From contig DEHX01000021.1 in NCBI GenBank assembly GCA_002352145.1, positions 2,714 through 10,720 on the forward strand: 8,007 nt of DNA. Direction: 5' to 3'. This document shows, piece after piece, positions 1 through 7,082 of the stretch. A model generated the notes under the pieces. It did no database searches. It worked only from the letters and a program-made list of their open reading frames with translations, and was not told the origin of the DNA. The number at the start of each line of letters is the position of its first letter. Position 1 is the first letter of the stretch. A program made the translations under genes and the position numbers. The DNA is from Chitinophagaceae bacterium UBA2789. GTDB lineage: Bacteria; Bacteroidota; Bacteroidia; Chitinophagales; Chitinophagaceae.

Positions 1-3000
1 ATCTCCAGGTTATTGGCCAGCCTTTTATTGAGCCCCAATGACCATAAATAATTTTTCCCGGGCAATAAACCATCCAGCATAATATAACTTACCGTTGTAT
101 TAGCTGGAAAATCATAGTTGATACTGTTTAGCGTAAACTTACCGGTAATCGAACTGCTTTGGAGAATATTATATTTTGATTCAACATTCACAGCATTGGA
201 AACCGATTTTTCACCGCCATATAATGGCAGGTTTTTCTTTTGTTCAAACTTGTATCCACCTGAAACCCGGAAAGTAGTCCCGCTGATGAAAACAAGGTTA
301 GGTTCGGCATTATAAATGGATAATTCAAAATTCCGGTTTGCGAATTGCGGCGTATAAAGTGCATTGATTCCTTTCCTGGCATTGAGGGTAAACTGCAATG
401 ACCGGCTTATATTCCAGCGCCAACGGCTTTGCCAGTCATTGAGCCTCCGGGTTTCATAACCATACGTCAGAAGCGACTTCCCGTTATTCCTCAGGTTTGT
501 AATATCTACACCCCATTTACTGTTGAACCGGTTAAATGAAATCGTATTTAGAATGGTTGTGGAGAGAGTAACCAGCGCTGTATCTGATATACCATATTTA
601 AATGGATTAAATTCAAAAACACCTTTTGCGATTGATTTTTTGTTTGTCTGCAAGGAAGTAATCAGGATAATTTTCGAAAGCAACTTCTTAAACCCTTTCA
701 AATCCGAAGAACTTAGAACTGATCTCGGATTGATGTTCAGGCTATAATTAAAGGTGATATAATTAGCTTTAATGAACTCATTGGTAGGTGTAAAAATGCG
801 GATGAATTTGGCCTGGTCAGGGAATGCTGCGATTTCAAATTCATTAAGCTGCTGTACCCCATCACTGTTGTAATCGATCCAGGCGTATTGTCCGGTACCC
901 GCCGGAACCTCGAGATAGGCAAAATCACGCCGTTGCTCCTGCCCTGCCCCCACTTCATACAAAACATTTCCGCTTAACAACCCTTTCCATTCATTCATTA
1001 CATATTCCGCACGGCCCAAAATCGTTTCATCTTCTTTCTGCTTTGAAACAGTGGCATTATATACTTTCAGCTTTCTAAAAGTTGTATTGATGTATAATTG
1101 CCTGTTTTGGTTCTTGAGTAATTCTGTCTGCAGGTTCAGGTTAAGGCTTCGGTCTCCTCTTACAAAATCCTTACCCACCGCATATTTATCAGACCGTGTA
1201 AAAAAAGTGATCCGGTAACGGTTTTGTTTGGATTCATCTGATTTGAGGTAGGCAGAATAAATATCAAAATTAAAAGACAGCGGATTGAGTGTATCGGACA
1301 GCTTGTGCCGGTTATTGTTTTGCTCCAGTGAATAATTGAACCCTATCCGCCAGTTGTCCAATTTTTTTAATTGCTTGCTGATGTCAATAGTTGGTCTCAG
1401 GAACGTTCCTTTATCATTCAATGCATTAAAACTGGTAAGTGTAAACTGGTTATTGAACTGCCATCCTTTCCAGTTCGCATTATGCTGGAGCATATTTTGA
1501 AATCCGTTATAATCGTCGCTGCGGTGATAGTTGGTAAACTGGTAAGAGAAGCTGTGAGCTGATTTATCTTTGATACCAACTTTAGCCCTTAATATATTTT
1601 CATCAACCGGCACAGGTACTGCCAGAATATTAAGCCCCCAGTCACGGGTAAATTCAACGGTACGCAACCTCTCCAGGGGACGAAACTTATGTTGCACATA
1701 TTCATAATCAAGTCCCGTTACTAACTGTAATTGTTTTGATTGCCGAAGTACTTTTTCATTACTGATCTGAAATTTGGCTGCCCAGCCCCTGTCATCACCG
1801 TTATCTTTTGATGAAAATGTGTTGACATCATTGTTAGAAGTTGCCACTTCGGCCTTTACCAGGGTGTTTTTATCAATGGTATAATCCACACCGAGGTTAA
1901 TGATCTGCTGCAGGCGGGGGGCGACAAGAATCTGCACTGGTTCATATTGCCCTTGCTTCACATTACCAACAGGCGGAACATATCTATACACTTTACCATT
2001 GGCGCCATTAAAGTCAGGAACATAATTTCCATTGCCCTGCTTGACATCAGCAAATGAAAGATTGTACTTGGCCAACTGCGGATCGGTTGAATAACGATAG
2101 AAAGAGTCAAGCCCGATGTAGACTTTTTCATAAAGAATTTTTCCGGCTGCAAAAGTGTCTACAATGGCTGACGGATAAAAAGCCCTTTGCACACTATCAC
2201 CCAGATCTGCCAGGAACTGTTTTTGCCTTGGATCCAATATCTGGTTGATCTGGGAATTTTTTGCATCATTATTATTAAATGCACCTATCCGAACCTTTAC
2301 TTTTTTATTCAGGTCAAATTCCTGGGCCAGGTAAAGATTAGCATTAAGGTAATTCCTGTCAGCATATTCAAATTCTACCTGTATGCGGCTATCCTTAGTG
2401 ATCATTCTTTTCGGGGTGAATGTAATTTCTGCTGTGTTGTAATTGATGACATAGTCCTGGTCTTCGCCCCTTTGCAACAATTGTCCGTCATAAAAAACTC
2501 TTTCGGTATTGGCAAGTATTATGAAGAAGAATTCGTTGTTGGCACCCCTTAACCGGTAAGGTCCCTGGTTCCCTTCTAAAGGTTCCAGTATGTTGCGAGT
2601 AAATTTTCCTTTAGCAACAGAACCACTGACGAGTGTTTTGGATTCAGCGGTTTTCGAGATTTTATTGGTTGTCTGAAAAGAAATACCCTGCAATCTTTTA
2701 TAAAAATTCAAAAAATAAGACTGGTTCTGCCGAAGGTCAATATCACCCAGGTTAAGCTGCCAGCCTTTTTTTCGGAATTGAAGATAAACCTGGTCAAATT
2801 CATTTAATTGTTGCGTATTTCCATCCGGCTGAATCGGGATATTATTATCAGTAATGGCAGCCTGTAATTCTATGCTGTCACCAAGCATTCCGCTTAGTTG
2901 CAGGTTTAATGTAGAATTTAAAACCGCATCCTGGCTATTGCCAAACCCTATTTGCCTGCCAAAACTTCCTTCTGCTTTCAAAGTTCCAAAATCAAATACA

Positions 3001-3395
3001 CCACGTTGTGCATTGGTCAATCCATTATTAAATTCGTAAGGTTTTACGTAGAAATTATTCATCACACTGTCATACTTCATCCGCTGTGTCACTGAATTCA
3101 ACTGAAAAGGAAAAACCCTGTATGAAATAAGAATACTGTCCTGTACAGGCCTTTTATTCCAGTAAAGAATCGCCTTAACAAAATCGAGCCGGTAATCAAC
3201 AGGGGCAATTCCTGCAACTTTAAATGAAGAAGGAATGATACTAATGCTGTCAATAACCAGGCTATCTGCTGTTACCTTAAAAGACTTTATTCGAAGATTA
3301 GAAGTGGCGGGATTAGTAGCGGGTACCTGTGCCCTGCTTGTAATGCAGGACAAGGTTAGTAAAATAAGGCAGGATATTGCACATAACCACTTCAA
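1..3395 (-). CDS. Very large outer-membrane beta-barrel protein, SprA-like motifs (C-terminus cut by window edge)
   Basis: I read this frame codon by codon and found no stop from 3395 to the left edge, giving 1131 visible residues. It begins with a signal peptide (MKWLCAISCLILLTLSC..., probable cleavage after S20-R-A22), then a mixed N-terminal region to about residue 110. The rest is dominated by alternating polar/aromatic segments typical of outer-membrane beta strands. Recognisable blocks are residues 182-202 (TDNNIPIQPDGNTQQLNEFD), residues 278-326 (starting GPYRLRGANNEFFF, then ERVFYDGQLLQRGEDQDYVI) and an EF-hand-like loop at 841-852. Blocks of these kinds recur in large Bacteroidota barrel proteins, including, from memory, SprA of the T9SS translocon; SprA itself is about twice this length. 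The start is TTG: an in-frame TAA lies at 3435-3437 and no ATG occurs before the signal peptide (the first in-frame ATG is near residue 105). The last visible residues, around LDGLLPGKNYLW, look close to the natural end, so perhaps only a few dozen residues are missing. Function is unknown; envelope location is well supported. Confidence 0.8.
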   Translation of the reverse strand, partial: MKWLCAISCLILLTLSCITSRAQVPATNPATSNLRIKSFKVTADSLVIDSISIIPSSFKVAGIAPVDYRLDFVKAILYWNKRPVQDSILISYRVFPFQLNSVTQRMKYDSVMNNFYVKPYEFNNGLTNAQRGVFDFGTLKAEGSFGRQIGFGNSQDAVLNSTLNLQLSGMLGDSIELQAAITDNNIPIQPDGNTQQLNEFDQVYLQFRKKGWQLNLGDIDLRQNQSYFLNFYKRLQGISFQTTNKISKTAESKTLVSGSVAKGKFTRNILEPLEGNQGPYRLRGANNEFFFIILANTERVFYDGQLLQRGEDQDYVINYNTAEITFTPKRMITKDSRIQVEFEYADRNYLNANLYLAQEFDLNKKVKVRIGAFNNNDAKNSQINQILDPRQKQFLADLGDSVQRAFYPSAIVDTFAAGKILYEKVYIGLDSFYRYSTDPQLAKYNLSFADVKQGNGNYVPDFNGANGKVYRYVPPVGNVKQGQYEPVQILVAPRLQQIINLGVDYTIDKNTLVKAEVATSNNDVNTFSSKDNGDDRGWAAKFQISNEKVLRQSKQLQLVTGLDYEYVQHKFRPLERLRTVEFTRDWGLNILAVPVPVDENILRAKVGIKDKSAHSFSYQFTNYHRSDDYNGFQNMLQHNANWKGWQFNNQFTLTSFNALNDKGTFLRPTIDISKQLKKLDNWRIGFNYSLEQNNNRHKLSDTLNPLSFNFDIYSAYLKSDESKQNRYRITFFTRSDKYAVGKDFVRGDRSLNLNLQTELLKNQNRQLYINTTFRKLKVYNATVSKQKEDETILGRAEYVMNEWKGLLSGNVLYEVGAGQEQRRDFAYLEVPAGTGQYAWIDYNSDGVQQLNEFEIAAFPDQAKFIRIFTPTNEFIKANYITFNYSLNINPRSVLSSSDLKGFKKLLSKIILITSLQTNKKSIAKGVFEFNPFKYGISDTALVTLSTTILNTISFNRFNSKWGVDITNLRNNGKSLLTYGYETRRLNDWQSRWRWNISRSLQFTLNARKGINALYTPQFANRNFELSIYNAEPNLVFISGTTFRVSGGYKFEQKKNLPLYGGEKSVSNAVNVESKYNILQSSSITGKFTLNSINYDFPANTTVSYIMLDGLLPGKNYLWSLGLNKRLANNLE

Positions 3396-3531
3396 TAGCA
3401 GCAGGTTTAGCTCAAAATCGTAAAATTCGTCCTTTTATTGCTGTAAAGTTATCCCATGCTGTTAATTCCGCTCAAAAGCAGCAATTTTGATTACCACTTC
3501 ATCATAGAAATGACATAAACCCGGGTCAGTC
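3396..3531. other. Divergent intergenic region
   Basis: This 136-bp stretch separates the start codons of the large barrel gene (minus) and the T9SS cargo gene (plus). It contains the in-frame stops that fix both TTG starts (3435-3437 on the minus strand, 3511-3513 on the plus strand) and the candidate minus-strand promoter at 3444-3476. No small gene, RNA gene or long inverted repeat was seen. A single shared region could allow coordinated control of the two envelope genes, but no operator is evident. Confidence 0.6.
3444..3476 (-). promoter_or_regulatory. Candidate Bacteroidota-type promoter for the large barrel gene
   Basis: On the minus strand a TTTG (3476-3473) is followed after 21 bases by TAACTTTA (3451-3444). 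The known primary-sigma consensus in Bacteroidota is TTTG, a spacer of about 19-21 bases, then TAnnTTTG; the -7 element here matches 7 of 8 positions. It lies about 48 bases upstream of the proposed TTG start, leaving a short leader. The match is short and could arise by chance in AT-rich DNA. No equally good candidate was found for the diverging plus-strand gene. Confidence 0.35.
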
Positions 3532-5673
3532 TTGAGAAAGATTACTATTATAATCCTTTTGCTGCTTTGTCATCACCCGGTGATGTTGGCTCAACAGAAC
3601 AATAACTGGTACTTTGGAGCCAAAGCTGGTTTAAGTTTTAATAATGTTACCAATCAGCCCCTTCCTTTTGCACTTACAAACGGAGCGATGATTTCAGATG
3701 AAAGCAGTACAGCTATTTCGGATTCTACCGGTAAATTACTGTTCTATACTAATGGAGTTACTGTTTATAACCGGCTTCACCAGGTTATGCTGAATGGTGA
3801 TAACCTGAAAGGAAATGAATCAGCCTGCCAGGGAGCTTTAATCACACCCATGCCGGGCAGTGATAGTTTATACTACATATTCACCACTGATGCCATTGAA
3901 AACTCTTTTCAGAAAGGTTATAATTATTCTGTGGTGGATATGAGCCGTGACAATGGCAATGGCGAAGTAATTGAAAAGAACACTCCATTATGGGCATCCT
4001 GCACAGAAAGATTGGCAGCGGCAAGGCATGCCAATGGTGTTGACGTCTGGATAATTACTAATGATAACGATTCTGATATTTTCAGGGCATGGTTACTAAC
4101 CTGTAATGGCCTTCAGCCCACCCCGGTGGTTTCCCTGGCTGGCGTAGTCTTAAACCAGCATATCGTTACCAATACCGGGTATATGAAGGTAAGTCCGGAT
4201 GGAAGTCAACTTTGCCAGACACACCTGCCACTTTATGATCCTGATGAAATAAATCCAAACTTTATCCAGTTATTCGACTTCAATAATAATACAGGACAAA
4301 TTACCAATGCGAGATCAATAGCATTTGGCAATGCAATGTATGTTTCTTGCGAATACTCTCCTGATTCACGGATGCTATACCTTACCCGGACTTATGAAAG
4401 AAAATTGGATCAGTTGGAGGCAAAACTGGTAAACCCTGTTGCCATTGGTAATTCGACCATTACTTTTTCTACTCCTGACCCGGTATTTTCCCTGCAATTA
4501 GGCCCGGATGAAAAAATTTATGCCTTTAACCCAGATGATGTGCTTGGCACAATAAATTATCCCAATCAAAAAGGAATTGCCTGCGGATATGTGCATGAGC
4601 AAACAAGTATTGCTCCCCGTTTTTCAAGATATGCTTCCCCATCCTGTATGAATGATGTTGCATATGACCCAAATAACGGATTCAGCTTTACTATCATTGA
4701 CAGTTGTACTGGTACTGTACAGTTTAATGGCCTGACTGGTCTTACCGGTACTTTAGTTTGGGAATGGGACTTTGGGGATGGCAATACTTCTACACTTCAA
4801 AATCCAATGCATACTTTCAATCCGCCCAACCAGGCATATGAAGTGAAACTGAAAATTTCTTCTTTATCACATTGCGGCACTATCAGAAGCAAGAGAATCA
4901 TTAAGCCCGGCGGATCTATAATCAATGCTGATTTTGATTTTGTTATAAGATGCGATTCCGGCTATATCCGCTTCATCAATAAGAGTGTTTTTGCCCCGAA
5001 TGAAGCTACCTGTTTATGGGATTTTGGCGACGGAAACACATCTGTGTCAATTAATCCGGTACATACTTATGCCAGGGAAGGCATGTACAATGTGAAATTG
5101 AAACTCATCACAGGCACCAATTGTCTTGATGACTCCATGGAATTACAAGTAGATGTAAAGAGTTTTACCGTGAATGTTACGCCGGCGATACAAACCATCG
5201 TCATAGGTCAGCCGGTTTTTCTATCTACTGAAGAGCCGGCAAATACCTATCAATGGTCTCCCGGTAAATGGCTTAGTGATTCTGCCACCAGAAGTCCTGT
5301 AGCCACTCCTTTAGAGGATATGGTTTACCGCCTCAGGGCATCTAATAATGAAGGATGTACCGGTGAAGACTCTGTAATCATCAAAGTGATCCAGTACAAC
5401 AACATCTATGTTCCTACAGCTTTTACTCCTGATAATAATGGCAGAAATGATATTTTACGTCCGCATTTCGGCATAAAATATGAATTGAAAGAATTCAACA
5501 TTTACAACCGTTGGGGAGTATTAGTATTCACTACACAGCAGCTGGGCATTGGCTGGGATGGACGATATAAAGGGAACCTGCAGGATGCAGGTGTTTACAT
5601 CTGGCTGCTTAAAGCAACTGATGCAGATGGAAAAATCATTGAGAAAAAAGGAAATTTTGTGCTTATCCGTTAA
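3532..5673 (+). CDS. T9SS type B sorted surface protein: propeller-like N-terminus, two PKD domains, Ig-like region, gliding-motility-type CTD
   Basis: A 713-residue secreted protein. Residues 1-20 form a signal peptide (MRKITIIILLLLCHHPVMLA). Residues about 25-380 look like a beta-propeller, with blade-like motifs SPDG at 221-224, SPDS at 276-279 and GPDEKIY at 324-330. Two PKD domains follow, each with the diagnostic WDFGDGN core (W412 and W496), covering roughly 382-465 and 466-545. Residues about 547-620 resemble an Ig-like repeat. Residues about 624-713 are the type B T9SS sorting domain: VPTAFTPDNNGRND at 627-640, then IYNRWG, GWDG and a GVYIW strand, ending in FVLIR. By family knowledge, such proteins cross the outer membrane through the T9SS, which recognises this domain, and stay at the surface or are released. 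The TTG start is forced: an in-frame TGA lies at 3511-3513 with no ATG after it. I see no catalytic motif, so a binding or adhesive role is inferred. The next gene is 22 bp downstream. Confidence 0.9.
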   Translation: MRKITIIILLLLCHHPVMLAQQNNNWYFGAKAGLSFNNVTNQPLPFALTNGAMISDESSTAISDSTGKLLFYTNGVTVYNRLHQVMLNGDNLKGNESACQGALITPMPGSDSLYYIFTTDAIENSFQKGYNYSVVDMSRDNGNGEVIEKNTPLWASCTERLAAARHANGVDVWIITNDNDSDIFRAWLLTCNGLQPTPVVSLAGVVLNQHIVTNTGYMKVSPDGSQLCQTHLPLYDPDEINPNFIQLFDFNNNTGQITNARSIAFGNAMYVSCEYSPDSRMLYLTRTYERKLDQLEAKLVNPVAIGNSTITFSTPDPVFSLQLGPDEKIYAFNPDDVLGTINYPNQKGIACGYVHEQTSIAPRFSRYASPSCMNDVAYDPNNGFSFTIIDSCTGTVQFNGLTGLTGTLVWEWDFGDGNTSTLQNPMHTFNPPNQAYEVKLKISSLSHCGTIRSKRIIKPGGSIINADFDFVIRCDSGYIRFINKSVFAPNEATCLWDFGDGNTSVSINPVHTYAREGMYNVKLKLITGTNCLDDSMELQVDVKSFTVNVTPAIQTIVIGQPVFLSTEEPANTYQWSPGKWLSDSATRSPVATPLEDMVYRLRASNNEGCTGEDSVIIKVIQYNNIYVPTAFTPDNNGRNDILRPHFGIKYELKEFNIYNRWGVLVFTTQQLGIGWDGRYKGNLQDAGVYIWLLKATDADGKIIEKKGNFVLIR

Positions 5674-5695
5674 CTTGTATCCTTAGTTTATCCCG

Positions 5696-6250
5696 ATGAA
5701 AATCCTATCACTACTTTTTTTATTGCTGATGCAACTGAAAATAAAGGGTCAGGAGGCATCCGACAAAAAAGCAAATCCCGGGAAAGATAACCTGGTATCG
5801 GTTGGTGCAGCAATTCCTCTTGGCAATTTTTCCAGCACTCATTTACCGGGTATAGGTATTGAATATGCAAAAAGTAAAAACAGGTTTGGAATCCTCTCAA
5901 TTGCTGATAAAAGGAAAATTGCCTTTGTTTATGGCGGAGGTGCTGCCATTTATATTGGCAAAAAAGAGACTGTCAGCCTCTATCCTTATAAATACCCAGT
6001 GTATATTTTTATAAAAACAACTGCCGGTGTTTTCTACAAACCAGGCTCAAAATCTGGTTTTACATTTGCTGCAGGACCGGCCATCGGCATTTACAACGGA
6101 AATACTCAATTTAATCTAACCACCAAACTGGACGGCAGTTATTATGTCAATGAGAAACTAGCCATCACTCCCGGAATTTTTTTGATGAAAGAAATGACTG
6201 TTGCTGATCCGCTGATAGCATTCTCACTAAAAGCATCCCTGGCATTATAA
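5696..6250 (+). CDS. Small secreted protein, probably an outer-membrane beta-barrel
   Basis: I do not recognise the family. The 184-residue product has a clear signal peptide (MKILSLLFLLLMQLKIKGQ, cleavage near residue 19). A mature part follows with glycine- and aromatic-rich alternating segments typical of small outer-membrane barrels (for example AGVFYKPGSKSGFTFAAGPA and the C-terminal LIAFSLKASLAL). It has no cysteine-based lipobox and no enzyme motif. The ATG lies 22 bp after the stop of the T9SS cargo gene on the same strand with no terminator between, so co-transcription is likely. T9SS type B proteins are often followed by a PorP/SprF-type membrane protein, but those have roughly 300 residues or more and I see no PorP/SprF signature here. 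A role as partner or anchor of the upstream protein is therefore only a hypothesis. No Shine-Dalgarno sequence precedes the ATG, as usual in Bacteroidota. Confidence 0.75.
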   Translation: MKILSLLFLLLMQLKIKGQEASDKKANPGKDNLVSVGAAIPLGNFSSTHLPGIGIEYAKSKNRFGILSIADKRKIAFVYGGGAAIYIGKKETVSLYPYKYPVYIFIKTTAGVFYKPGSKSGFTFAAGPAIGIYNGNTQFNLTTKLDGSYYVNEKLAITPGIFLMKEMTVADPLIAFSLKASLAL

Positions 6251-6251
6251 C

Positions 6252-6277
6252 AAAAAAGCCCTTTGACAAAAGGGCTT
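6252..6277 (-). terminator. Rho-independent terminator after sdhB (convergent gap)
   Basis: A perfect 9-bp stem, AAGCCCTTT (6256-6264) with AAAGGGCTT (6269-6277), encloses a 4-base loop. Read on the minus strand the hairpin runs directly into six T (6257-6252), the classic intrinsic terminator for sdhB, whose stop codon is 24 bases upstream. Read on the plus strand the stem is not followed by a T-run, so it is a weaker terminator for the gene ending at 6250, though the hairpin may still serve both convergent units. Confidence 0.75.
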
Positions 6278-6300
6278 CTAAAAACGATATAGATTTTACA

Positions 6301-7062
6301 TTATTCTGATGCCGCACCTGCCATCATGTATTCCCTGTTCAGGCGGGCTATGTTCTCAATTGAAATCTCCTTTGGACAAACAGCCTCGCAGGCACCGGTA
6401 TTTGTACAAGAGCCAAAGCCTTCTTTATCCATTTGCGCTACCATATTCAAGGCCCTTGATTTTCTTTCAGGTGAGCCTTGTGGTAATAAGGCCAGGTGAG
6501 ATACCTTAGCTGATAAAAACAGCATGGCTGAAGAATTTTTGCAAGCTGCTACACAGGCTCCACAACCAATGCAGGCGGCTGCTGCAAAAGCCGCATCTGC
6601 CTTATCTTTTTCAATCGGTATAGCATTGGCATCTACGGCATTACCGGTGTTGACTGAAATATAACCTCCGGCCTGTATTATCCGGTCGAATGAACTTCGG
6701 TCGACCATTAAATCTTTGATTACGGGGAATGCATTGGCTCTCCAGGGTTCAACTACAATGGTATCACCATCTTTAAAAGCCCTCATATGCAACTGACATA
6801 CTGTATTGGCCTTCCAGGGACCATGTGGCTTACCATCAATCACCATTGAACACATTCCACAAATACCTTCACGGCAATCGTGGTCGAAGGCTATCGGGTC
6901 CTTCCCTTCACGGATCAACCTTTCGTTCAGCACATCAAACATCTCCAGGAAGCTCATTTCTTCCGATACTTCTTTCACTTCATAAGTCTCAAAACTTCCG
7001 GTATCCTGGCTATTTCTTTGCCTCCATACTTTCAGTGTCAGGTTCATACTTGTATGTTCCAT
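6301..7062 (-). CDS. sdhB: Succinate dehydrogenase / fumarate reductase iron-sulfur subunit
   Basis: SdhB passes electrons from the FAD of SdhA through three iron-sulfur clusters to the membrane cytochrome b subunit and quinone (menaquinone in most Bacteroidota), linking the TCA cycle to respiration at the inner face of the cytoplasmic membrane. Numbering from the ATG at 7062 (253 residues), the [2Fe-2S] ligands are C63, C68, C71 and C89 in the DCREGICGMC region. The second domain has C164, C167 and C170 plus C229 for [4Fe-4S], and C174, C219 and C225 for [3Fe-4S]; all ligands are present. C174 is followed by lysine, not the proline of E. coli-type enzymes, which fits the SdhB type with a single cytochrome b subunit. 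A TTG two codons upstream (7068) and an ATG at 7047 are alternative starts; the 7062 ATG is preferred but not proven. The glycosyltransferase ends 20 bp upstream on the same strand. No sdhA or sdhC is in the window. Confidence 0.95.
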   Translation of the reverse strand: MEHTSMNLTLKVWRQRNSQDTGSFETYEVKEVSEEMSFLEMFDVLNERLIREGKDPIAFDHDCREGICGMCSMVIDGKPHGPWKANTVCQLHMRAFKDGDTIVVEPWRANAFPVIKDLMVDRSSFDRIIQAGGYISVNTGNAVDANAIPIEKDKADAAFAAAACIGCGACVAACKNSSAMLFLSAKVSHLALLPQGSPERKSRALNMVAQMDKEGFGSCTNTGACEAVCPKEISIENIARLNREYMMAGAASE

Positions 7063-7082
7063 GTTCAACTATTTATCAGGGT

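Noticed and set aside
2187..2552. Open frame of 121 codons on the plus strand
   Set aside because: It lies wholly antisense to the intact 1131-codon barrel frame, has no family likeness, and its composition is that of a reversed coding strand.
3387..3395. Lipoprotein reading of the large barrel's signal peptide (C17 after T-L-S)
   Set aside because: The residues before C17 do not fit a lipobox well, and an S-R-A signal peptidase I site follows; a barrel of this size is not expected to be a lipoprotein.
3482..3489. CAATTTTG as a -7 promoter element for the plus-strand T9SS cargo gene
   Set aside because: It matches the consensus except at the first base, but no TTTG or TTG lies at the expected 19-21 base distance upstream.
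7063..7068. TTG start for sdhB two codons upstream of the ATG
   Set aside because: An ATG at 7062 is available in frame and the two extra residues add nothing; TTG is less likely when ATG is adjacent.
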